A DNA stretch of 39,108 nt from assembly GCA_030066755.1 (NCBI GenBank), contig JASJAX010000006.1, forward strand, positions 74,583-113,690, given 5' to 3'. The notes under the pieces were generated by a model. The model saw only the letters and a program-made list of their open reading frames with translations, was not told the origin of the DNA and made no database searches. Positions within the stretch are counted from its first letter, which is position 1. Every line of letters starts with the position of its first letter. A program made the translations under genes and the position numbers. Source of the stretch: Acidimicrobiia bacterium. GTDB taxonomy: Bacteria; Actinomycetota; Acidimicrobiia; Spongiisociales; UBA5794. Below are positions 33,633 through 39,108 of the stretch, piece after piece.

Positions 33633-34496
33633 ATGAGATCAGTCCGACGAGCGTGTCTGCTGATCATCGGCGTGCTCGTGACGGCAGCCTGCGGAACGGC
33701 AGCTTCTGATTTGACGTCCACGCCTGACGAGACAACAACATCCCCAGTGTCGGCCACGTTTACCGTGACGACCACAATGGTTTCGAGTGAGTTCACCCGA
33801 CCCATCTGGGTGACCGCACCCGACGACGCGGACTCCGAGGAATGGGGCACGTGGCCGATCGTCTACCTCCTGCACGGCCTGGGCGGCTCGGGTGAGGGTC
33901 TCTCGGTGATGGCCGCCGAGATCGCACGGCACGGCGTCGTGGTCTTCGCCCCCGACTACCGATCGACCGAGTTCCACCACATCGAGCAGGATGCCGAGTG
34001 CAGCTATCGGTACGCCATGACCGTTGCCGAGGGGTTCGGCGGAGACACGGGCAAGCCGAGCATCGGGGTCGGCCACTCGATGGGTGCGTCGGTCGGACTG
34101 TTCGGCAGCATGAGTGAGGACCTCTACGGGTCGGGAGGCACCTACGACCGCTGCTACACCGGCACGCCACGCAGCGATGTGATCGTGGCGATCGCCGGCT
34201 GCTACTACGAGTTCGACGGCGAGACGTTCTCGTTCGATACAACCACGTACACCAACGACGACGCCGAGATCGTCATGGTGGTCGGCAGCGACGACGAGGT
34301 GTGCGAACCGTGGCAATCGCGCGACGCGACCGACGCGCTCCGGGCCGCCGGTCACGACGTCCGCCTGATCGAGGTCCAGGGCGGAGACCATGCCAACGTG
34401 GTCTTCTTCGACGCTCAATGGATCCCCGCACCCGACGACCCTGTCGGGGACCAAGTCGTCGAGATCATCCTCGGAGCGATCGGCCTGTCCGGCTGA
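33633..34496 (+). CDS. Secreted alpha/beta hydrolase lipoprotein
   Basis: The 287 residues begin with a lipoprotein signal peptide ending VTAAC (Cys20) and a Thr/Ser-rich linker to about residue 45. An alpha/beta-hydrolase domain follows: WPIVYLLHGLGGSGEGL, elbow VGHSMGASVG (Ser149), VVGSDDEVCEP with a likely acid, and GGDHANVVFF with the catalytic His. The fold recalls chlorophyllase/PET-hydrolase-like or dienelactone-type esterases. Cys at 123, 164, 190 and 293-type positions could form disulfides. It is expected to be lipid-anchored outside the membrane; the substrate is unknown. The AGGAGGTG ribosome site is good. Confidence 0.82.
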   Translation: MRSVRRACLLIIGVLVTAACGTAASDLTSTPDETTTSPVSATFTVTTTMVSSEFTRPIWVTAPDDADSEEWGTWPIVYLLHGLGGSGEGLSVMAAEIARHGVVVFAPDYRSTEFHHIEQDAECSYRYAMTVAEGFGGDTGKPSIGVGHSMGASVGLFGSMSEDLYGSGGTYDRCYTGTPRSDVIVAIAGCYYEFDGETFSFDTTTYTNDDAEIVMVVGSDDEVCEPWQSRDATDALRAAGHDVRLIEVQGGDHANVVFFDAQWIPAPDDPVGDQVVEIILGAIGLSG

Positions 34497-34541
34497 ACTC
34501 CACCTTGGCTGATGCCCTGACGCGCCGCATCCCCCAACGCT

Positions 34542-34556
34542 GGTCATTGATTGACC
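34542..34556. other. Short inverted repeat between two secreted-protein genes
   Basis: GGTCA-TTGAT-TGACC lies 46 bases after the hydrolase stop and 41 before the next ATG. It could be an operator or a weak terminator stem. The flanking bases show no T-run. Confidence 0.3.
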
Positions 34557-34596
34557 GTTGTGGCAAGCGGCGAGACACTGAGGATGGTGGTGTTCG

Positions 34597-35520
34597 ATGC
34601 GCAGGCTGCGGATTGCGATCATCTCGACGGCGCTCGTCGTCATGGCAGCCGGAGGTCCGATAGGAACCGGCGCGCTCGCCGACACCCTGCGGATTCCGAT
34701 CGGCAGATCCGCGGTCGTCGGTGCCAATCAGTACGCGGTGTTCGTCGACGGCGTTCGGGTCGAAGCTCGAGTGGAATCGGACGGCTTCGGTGGGTACTGG
34801 GCGTGTATCCGCTTCGACCCGTCGACCGACTCGGAGGTGACCGTGCGATTCTTCACGTCTCGAGCGGACGCCGGTCACGACGCCACGTCGATCGACCACG
34901 ACTGGCTCGCGCCATCCCGCTACATCGACGCTGAAGACGAGCAGCTCGTCCGAGCTGCGATGGATACGACGGCGCCCTATGCCAGCGTCGTCGACCGCGC
35001 CGTTGCGCTGCAAGCGTTCGTCGCCGAAACGCTCGACTACCTCTGGTATGAGGATCATCCCGTCGAGCCTGCGTCGCAGACCTATCGACTGGGGCACGGG
35101 ACCTGCGTGAACCACGCTCGCCTGTTCGTGGCGCTCAGTCGGGCAGCAGGAATCTCGGCTCGCACCGTCTGGGGCATCGTCCATCGCAACGGCGTCTACG
35201 ACTATCACCACGAGTGGGCGGAGGTGCGCGACGAGCAAGGTCGATGGCATCAACTCGACCCGGTCTACTCGGCGGCCTTCGATCTCGAGTCCGCGGAGTA
35301 TCTCGACCTGCTCTACGCCCCGGAGGAGAACCCGTTCAACCCGTACCAGGTCGACCCCTCGGCGTTGGCGGCATCCCAGCGCGTCGTGTACGACACCTCG
35401 GCGATTCCGCACGACGGCCGGTTGGGATTCGTGCTGGTCGAGCGTGACCTGTACGGCAACTTCGTGATCGAGAACACCTACCCGTTTCCCGGTCCGAACG
35501 GGATTCAGCCGGAGGCGTGA
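34597..35520 (+). CDS. Secreted transglutaminase-like (papain-fold) protein
   Basis: The 307-residue protein has a signal peptide (residues 1-28, ending GALA-D). A beta-rich part of about 70 residues (FVDGVRVEARVESDGFGGYWACIRF) and a transglutaminase-like core follow. The core carries the triad Cys170 in GHGTCVNHARLF, His205 in YHHEWAEV and Asp221 in LDPVYS. SRAAGISARTVWG is the usual helix-strand after the Cys. Bacterial members are mostly peptidases or amidases acting on the envelope; cross-linking activity is not implied. No transmembrane anchor follows, so it is probably released. Its stop is 6 bases from the convergent LLM gene's stop. Confidence 0.86.
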   Translation: MRRLRIAIISTALVVMAAGGPIGTGALADTLRIPIGRSAVVGANQYAVFVDGVRVEARVESDGFGGYWACIRFDPSTDSEVTVRFFTSRADAGHDATSIDHDWLAPSRYIDAEDEQLVRAAMDTTAPYASVVDRAVALQAFVAETLDYLWYEDHPVEPASQTYRLGHGTCVNHARLFVALSRAAGISARTVWGIVHRNGVYDYHHEWAEVRDEQGRWHQLDPVYSAAFDLESAEYLDLLYAPEENPFNPYQVDPSALAASQRVVYDTSAIPHDGRLGFVLVERDLYGNFVIENTYPFPGPNGIQPEA

Positions 35521-35526
35521 GACGGC

Positions 35527-36411
35527 TCATGCGTCCAGTCGCACACCGGCGGCGATGCAATCGGCGGCGAAGGCCTCTTGCGTCTCGACGGTCGGGCCGT
35601 ATCGCTGCGGGAAACACACGATGCGGTCGAGGCCGATCTCCGCAAAACGCCCGATGAGATCGACGCGCTCCTGACCGGCGTCGCGGAAGTGCTCGTCGTA
35701 CGTGTACACCGAGAAGCGGAGGGAATCCGGATCCCGTCCAGCCTCCTCGCACTTCCTCCGCACGTCGACCATACGCTCGGCGATGTCGTCGGGGCTGAGG
35801 AAGACGAAGTTCAACTCGTCGGCATGTTTCACCGCCAGACCGGCGGTGCGGCGTCGTCCATTGCCGCCGACGATGATCGGGATGTGATCCTGGATGCCTC
35901 TCGGCTCGTTGACGGCGTCGCGCACCTGTACTCGTTCGCCTTCCCAGGTGGCCCGTCCGGGCGCCAGCATGCGGGTGATCACCTCGAGGTGCTCGCCGAA
36001 GGTGGTGATGCGCTCTCCGGTGGGTGGGAAGCCGTAGCCGTAGGCGAGCCACTCGTCCTCTTTCCAGCCGGCGCCGATGCCGAGCTCGAAACGGCCACCG
36101 CTGATGACGTCGATCGTCGATGCCAGCTTCGCCGTCAACGCCGGGTTGCGGAACCCCGTGCAGATGACCATGTGGCCCAGGCGGACCCGGTCGGTGACGA
36201 CGGCGAGTGCGGAGAGCTGCGAGAACGACTCGAAGGTGATCTCATCGGTGGGCACCGGCACGGTGTGAAAGTGGTCGAACACCCATAGCGACTCGAATCC
36301 GAGTGCCTCGGCGTTTCTCGCCAGCTCGAGCGTGCGCTCCCAGGCTTCGGCCGGATCCCAGCCGTCGTACTCACCTTTCCACCCTTGGGGTGACATCAGT
36401 CCGATCTTCAT
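35527..36411 (-). CDS. LLM-class F420-dependent oxidoreductase
   Basis: This 294-residue TIM-barrel enzyme is of the luciferase-like monooxygenase superfamily. MKIGLMSPQGW starts the barrel; ARNAEALGFESLWVFDHFHTVP and VRLGHMVICTGFRNPALTAKLASTIDVISGGRFELGIGAGW are the diagnostic segments, and PIIVGGNGRRRTAGLAVKHADELNF closes it. Actinobacterial members of this type usually use coenzyme F420 for hydride transfer. The substrate is unknown. The ATG is chosen because the homologous part begins there; longer in-frame starts lie in the divergent intergenic region. Confidence 0.9.
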   Translation of the reverse strand: MKIGLMSPQGWKGEYDGWDPAEAWERTLELARNAEALGFESLWVFDHFHTVPVPTDEITFESFSQLSALAVVTDRVRLGHMVICTGFRNPALTAKLASTIDVISGGRFELGIGAGWKEDEWLAYGYGFPPTGERITTFGEHLEVITRMLAPGRATWEGERVQVRDAVNEPRGIQDHIPIIVGGNGRRRTAGLAVKHADELNFVFLSPDDIAERMVDVRRKCEEAGRDPDSLRFSVYTYDEHFRDAGQERVDLIGRFAEIGLDRIVCFPQRYGPTVETQEAFAADCIAAGVRLDA

Positions 36412-36519
36412 CGTGCTCCCGTCTGTGGTGTGGCCGTCGGTGACTGTATCAGTGCCCGCTTTGGCGGAGGGTGCGGGGCCGTGGGAGACTCCCCAGATCC
36501 CGAGTCCACTGGTGAGACG

Positions 36520-36714
36520 ATGGCAAAGAGCCACTACTGCAACGGCAAATGGCGTGACGGCGCGCTCGCAGACTGCGACCGTCACGACAAGCTGAGCTCC
36601 AAGCAGACCACCGTCCACCGCGGCGCCGGTACCCCCGGCGGCTTCAGCGGCAAGCAGCCGAGCAAGAAGCCAAGCGGAGGCTCAAAGAGCAGCGGCTCGT
36701 CGAGTAGCGAGTAA
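36520..36714 (+). CDS. Small Ser/Lys-rich protein with a Cys/His head
   Basis: This predicted 64-residue protein has a compact head with H5-x-C7, a DG pair, then C19-x2-H22, and a disordered tail rich in Ser, Gly and Lys ending in a run of Ser. The Cys and His spacing could bind a metal ion, but no family is recognised. The ATG at 36520 is preceded by GGTGAG; an in-frame upstream extension to 36430 is possible but shows no domain. It is divergent from the LLM gene. The gene is small and could be spurious, though its composition is unlike the neighbouring antisense frames. Confidence 0.5.
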   Translation: MAKSHYCNGKWRDGALADCDRHDKLSSKQTTVHRGAGTPGGFSGKQPSKKPSGGSKSSGSSSSE

Positions 36715-36748
36715 CCGCAAACGGCCACGACCAGTGCCGTCGATCATC

Positions 36749-36769
36749 TGACGACTGACGACTGACGAC
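36749..36769. repeat. Heptamer tandem repeat TGACGAC x3
   Basis: Three perfect consecutive copies of TGACGAC lie in the 96-base gap between the small Ser/Lys-rich gene and the minus-strand gene ending at 36811. No gene or promoter is evident here. Confidence 0.85.
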
Positions 36770-36810
36770 TGGCTACGCCGCAATTCGATCCCGGCGAAGA
36801 CGTCGATCCC

Positions 36811-37338
36811 TCAGTCGCGCTTCGGCATCAGATCTCCCTCGCCGGGGATTCCGTGCGTCATGAGGGTGAAGACGAGGAGCGCGGCTGCGAGGGGAATCGG
36901 TTCCGTCGTGTGGATGGTGCGCTCATGGTCCTCGACGGCGGCGATCTGGTCCTCGTGGCGGCGGAGTGACCAGAGCCCAGGGCGACGAATCCCGACGTGT
37001 CCGAGGGGGATCAGCGTGTAGGCGTGACGCCGGAGGTTGATGCCGTAGCTCCGCTTGGCGAACAGCGGGCCCGAGACGGCGATGGTTCCCTCTTCGGACT
37101 TGATGATCGGGACGATGTGGCGTCCCGACGTCGTCGACTTGATTCGCCATTCAGTTCCGTCGGCGAGCCGAACCTTGCGGCCGGGCCCAAAGAAGATCCA
37201 GACCGAGCTGTCCCGACCGAGGTGGGCGAGCACGCCGTTCTCGTCGACCATTGCCTCGACCGGGAATCCCAACCCACCGATGCGACGCATCTGGATGGAT
37301 CCCTCCACCATCTGCGGCAACACCGGTACGGATTCCAT
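36811..37338 (-). CDS. Hypothetical protein
   Basis: The predicted 175-residue protein has no recognised family. Its middle is a run of short beta-like strands (VLAHLGRDSSVWIFFGPGRKVRL, GTEWRIKSTTSGRHIVPIIKS, GTIAVSGPLFAKRSYGINLRRH) reminiscent of a Tubby/LURP-like barrel, but this is only a visual impression. A hydrophobic segment near residue 155 (PIPLAAALLVFTLMTHG) could be a C-terminal membrane helix, and the protein ends in a Lys/Arg tail. The start is placed at ATG before ESVPVLPQM; ATG at 37359 is an alternative. It is flanked by two different heptamer arrays, one on each side. Confidence 0.65.
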   Translation of the reverse strand: MESVPVLPQMVEGSIQMRRIGGLGFPVEAMVDENGVLAHLGRDSSVWIFFGPGRKVRLADGTEWRIKSTTSGRHIVPIIKSEEGTIAVSGPLFAKRSYGINLRRHAYTLIPLGHVGIRRPGLWSLRRHEDQIAAVEDHERTIHTTEPIPLAAALLVFTLMTHGIPGEGDLMPKRD

Positions 37339-37361
37339 GCGGACGAGCCTACGCCGCATGG

Positions 37362-37410
37362 GGTCGCAAGTCTCAGGTCCCAGGTCACGGGTCGCAGGTC
37401 CCAAGGCTCA
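37362..37410. repeat. Degenerate heptamer array, consensus GGTCNCA x7
   Basis: Seven consecutive heptamers run GGTCGCA, AGTCTCA, GGTCCCA, GGTCACG, GGTCGCA, GGTCCCA, AGGCTCA. The 7-base period is exact throughout. It lies just upstream of the 175-residue hypothetical gene (minus strand). Confidence 0.8.
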
Positions 37411-37422
37411 AGTGGATCGATC

Positions 37423-37461
37423 CCCCGCCCTTGTAGGGCGGGGACAGCCTGCGAAGCAGGC
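37423..37461. repeat. Pair of perfect hairpins
   Basis: CCCCGCCCT-TGT-AGGGCGGGG (37423-37443) is a 9-base-pair stem and GCCTGC-GAA-GCAGGC (37447-37461) a 6-base-pair stem, 3 bases apart. Both have 3-base loops. The region carries no gene. Together with the pair at 37564-37603 it suggests a dispersed palindromic element. Confidence 0.7.
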
Positions 37462-37563
37462 AGGGGAGGGTTTCTACGGTTCGGCACGGAGAGGGTGGTC
37501 GCCGGTAGCTGCGCCAGCGATGGGCGCCACCGTGGTCTCACTTGCAGTGGAAACCGTCCCCGA

Positions 37564-37603
37564 CCCGAGCCTCCGGCTCGGGCCACCCCTCCCTGAAAGG
37601 GAG
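37564..37603. repeat. Second pair of perfect hairpins, downstream of the MaoC gene
   Basis: CCCGAGCC-TCC-GGCTCGGG (37564-37582) and CTCCCT-GAA-AGGGAG (37589-37603) lie within 50 bases of the MaoC gene's stop on the minus strand. They could act as its terminator on that strand, but no T-run follows. Between this pair and the first (37462-37563) I see no gene or clear signal. Confidence 0.65.
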
Positions 37604-37610
37604 AGGGAAT

Positions 37611-38435
37611 CTAGCGCGCCAAATCCGCGATGAGGACGAGGGCGTCTCCGGTGACGGCGGTGCGGCCTGCGGCGGTGCATGTGGTGGCGAGGTTGACGAG
37701 TGCCTTCTCCGGTCGCACGCGGGTGACCTCGACACGGGTCTCGATACGACTCCCGACGGGAACGGTGGCGTGAAAGGTGTATCGCTGTCGCAACCAGTTC
37801 GTTCCCCGGCCGGGGAGTTCGACACCGAGGAGATGCGATACGAGGCCACCCAGGAGCGGCGGGGGAATCGTACGTTCCGCCCCGTATCGCGGATTGGGGT
37901 TGTCGACGAGCTCGAGGTAGTCGTCGACATCGGGGGCAGTGATGGTTCGTTCGGCGTTTGCGTCCATCCCCGGCCGAATCCCAAAGAGCTCGCCATCCGC
38001 GGTCGGTGGAGGGTCTGCGACCCCGTCGGCCGTATGGGGCGCATCGGTGAATCCGACGACGGTATGCCCACCGGCCGTTTCCTCACCGTCCGACCGATGC
38101 AGCCACTGTGCGATGCGTACATGGCGTTCGTTCGCCGTCTCGACGTTGAGCGTGGCGGTCAGGTCGTCGTCGGCGAAGGTCGGCGCCCGGAAGGTGAGTT
38201 CCTGTGCCCACAGTGCGACCGGTTCATCGATCCATCGGCACACGGCGGCGTCGAGCATCCCGAACAGCATCATCCCGTGGGCCACCGGCTTGCCGAACCG
38301 TGTGCCGGCACAGAACTCGGGGTCGACGTGGATCGGATTGTCGTCGCCACTCAAACGGGCGAACTCGTCGAACTGGCTCTGCGAGAAACGCAGAGGAACA
38401 TCCAGTGATGTGCCGGGCTCGAGCATGTCGCCCAT
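37611..38435 (-). CDS. MaoC-like (R)-specific hydratase, double hot-dog
   Basis: The 274-residue protein has a hot-dog domain with hydratase-2 motif FSQSQFDEFARLSGDDNPIHVD: catalytic Asp31 and His36, then GTRFGKPVAHGMM. A second, shorter hot-dog-like half lies around residues 140-270 without the motif. Such proteins hydrate trans-2-enoyl-CoA to (R)-3-hydroxyacyl-CoA, a PHA precursor, or act in fatty-acid and steroid pathways. The start is placed at ATG before GDMLEPGTS; a TTG upstream at 38462 is possible. It is divergent from an acyl-CoA synthetase, which may share a control region. Confidence 0.86.
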   Translation of the reverse strand: MGDMLEPGTSLDVPLRFSQSQFDEFARLSGDDNPIHVDPEFCAGTRFGKPVAHGMMLFGMLDAAVCRWIDEPVALWAQELTFRAPTFADDDLTATLNVETANERHVRIAQWLHRSDGEETAGGHTVVGFTDAPHTADGVADPPPTADGELFGIRPGMDANAERTITAPDVDDYLELVDNPNPRYGAERTIPPPLLGGLVSHLLGVELPGRGTNWLRQRYTFHATVPVGSRIETRVEVTRVRPEKALVNLATTCTAAGRTAVTGDALVLIADLAR

Positions 38436-38505
38436 GATGTCGCCGGAGCGCCGATGGCGCAATCGACGCGACGTTTGGCCCTGGCGGAGGGTGCCGGCGG
38501 GTTCG

Positions 38506-38511
38506 TACCAT
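38506..38511 (+). promoter_or_regulatory. -10-like element of the acyl-CoA synthetase
   Basis: TACCAT matches TANNNT and lies about 14 bases before a GGAGGAGG ribosome site (38525-38532), which in turn precedes the GTG at 38540. The start would be near 38518. No -35 box is clear. The 104-base divergent region holds nothing else I can identify. Confidence 0.35.
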
Positions 38512-38539
38512 CGGCGAGTCGAGCGGAGGAGGATCGAGG

Positions 38540-39108
38540 GTGCCCCTACACACGTTGCTGCGGCGTCATGCGCGCTATCGCCCGAATCACGTCGCCGTGG
38601 TGTTCGAAGGGGTCCGGTACACCAACGCCGAATTCAACGTGCGGGTGAATCGTGTCGCCAACGCGCTGCTCGGCCTAGGGCTGCGTCGCACCGACAAGGT
38701 CGCCATCCTGCTCGACAACTCGCTGGAAGTCCTCGAGATCTACCAGGCCGTCGCCAAGACCGGGATCGTCGTTGTACCGCTGAGTCCACTTCTTCGCGGC
38801 GACGGATTGGTGAATCTCATCAACGACGCCGACTCGATGGCGGTCGTCACGATGGATCGACTTGCTCCCGAGATCGACGCAGTCCGTCCACGACTCGACG
38901 TGCCGGCCGACCGCTTCATCCTGATCGACGGACCCGGCAGAGATGGCTATGTCCAGTACGCCGACCTCACCGCAACCGCATCCGAGGCCGAACCGCCGTG
39001 GGTCGATGTGACCGACGACGACATCTTCAACATCGTCTACAGCTCGGGCACGACCGGACTCCCGAAAGGCATCGTGCACACGCACGGCATTCGTGAGGCC
39101 TACGCCAC
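38540..39108 (+). CDS. Acyl-CoA synthetase (AMP-forming), third copy, 3' truncated by window edge
   Basis: The open frame runs off the end of the window after 189 codons. The GTG start follows GGAGGAGGATCGAGG. The N-terminal part reads LHTLLRRHARYRPNHVAVVFEG, then RVNRVANALLGLGLRRTDKVAILLDNS, and ends with the phosphate-loop motif IVYSSGTTGLPKG, so the AMP-binding domain is clear. The rest of the domain and the C-terminal Lys domain are outside the window. It is divergent from the MaoC-like hydratase gene, an arrangement that fits a fatty- or aromatic-acid activation unit. The substrate is unknown. Confidence 0.88.
   Translation, partial: MPLHTLLRRHARYRPNHVAVVFEGVRYTNAEFNVRVNRVANALLGLGLRRTDKVAILLDNSLEVLEIYQAVAKTGIVVVPLSPLLRGDGLVNLINDADSMAVVTMDRLAPEIDAVRPRLDVPADRFILIDGPGRDGYVQYADLTATASEAEPPWVDVTDDDIFNIVYSSGTTGLPKGIVHTHGIREAYA

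Noticed and set aside
37362-37461. CRISPR array
   Set aside because: Repeat units are 7 bases without spacers and the hairpins differ in sequence; no cas gene is near.
37542-38408. Plus-strand open frame of 288 codons
   Set aside because: Antisense to the MaoC-like gene with its intact hydratase motif; no domain and no ribosome site on this strand.

Overview
This window looks like chromosomal DNA of a high-GC actinobacterium, most likely an aerobic member of the Acidimicrobiia (Ilumatobacter-like). The evidence is the strong G/C third-position bias, frequent GTG/TTG starts, DUF222-HNH and BTAD-regulator genes, F420-type (LLM and PPOX) oxidoreductases, Liv-type receptors with a Thr/Gly-rich linker after the lipobox, and TANNNT -10 elements lacking clear -35 boxes. 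The lineage is inferred from gene style, not from a marker gene. I found no tRNA, rRNA, CRISPR, phage or insertion-sequence gene.

Layout. 1-2213: the 3' end of a molybdopterin oxidoreductase, its overlapping TorD-like chaperone, and a membrane-anchored netrin-like protein. 2261-4644: glucose-6-phosphate isomerase and NAD(P)H-hydrate epimerase. 4619-8523 (minus): a DUF222-HNH protein, a DrrAB-like ABC exporter with a PPOX flavoprotein, and an NTF2-like protein. 8739-12995: a quinone oxidoreductase and a 1084-residue BTAD/NB-ARC/TPR regulator. 12996-15439 (minus): purF-purM. 15518-18758: a histidine phosphatase, and on the minus strand a sulfatase followed by a flavin monooxygenase.

The centrepiece is 18906-33529: fourteen consecutive plus-strand genes, mostly joined by 4-base ATGA overlaps, behind a plausible promoter/operator and ending at a UUCG-tetraloop hairpin. 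In order: TetR regulator, FabH-like condensing enzyme, acyl-CoA synthetase, alpha/beta hydrolase, Liv-type binding lipoprotein, two ATPases, two permeases (one greatly enlarged), a second acyl-CoA synthetase, a PhaC-like protein with a Ser nucleophile, a 113-residue PhaE-like protein, a class III PhaC-like protein with an intact Cys-Asp-His triad, and a crotonase. My reading is that it imports an unknown carboxylic acid, activates it to a CoA thioester and handles the acyl group, possibly as a polyester or acylated product. Several enzymes depart from the family catalytic residues: the FabH homologue lacks the aligned His and Asn, the crotonase lacks both usual Glu, and the first PhaC homologue has Ser for Cys. 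The chemistry is therefore probably not textbook beta-oxidation or PHA synthesis.

33633-39108: two secreted or lipid-anchored proteins (an alpha/beta hydrolase and a transglutaminase-like protein), an LLM-class oxidoreductase, a small Ser/Lys-rich protein, an unrecognised protein flanked by two different heptamer repeat arrays, a palindrome-rich intergenic stretch, and a MaoC-like hydratase divergent from a third acyl-CoA synthetase that runs off the window.
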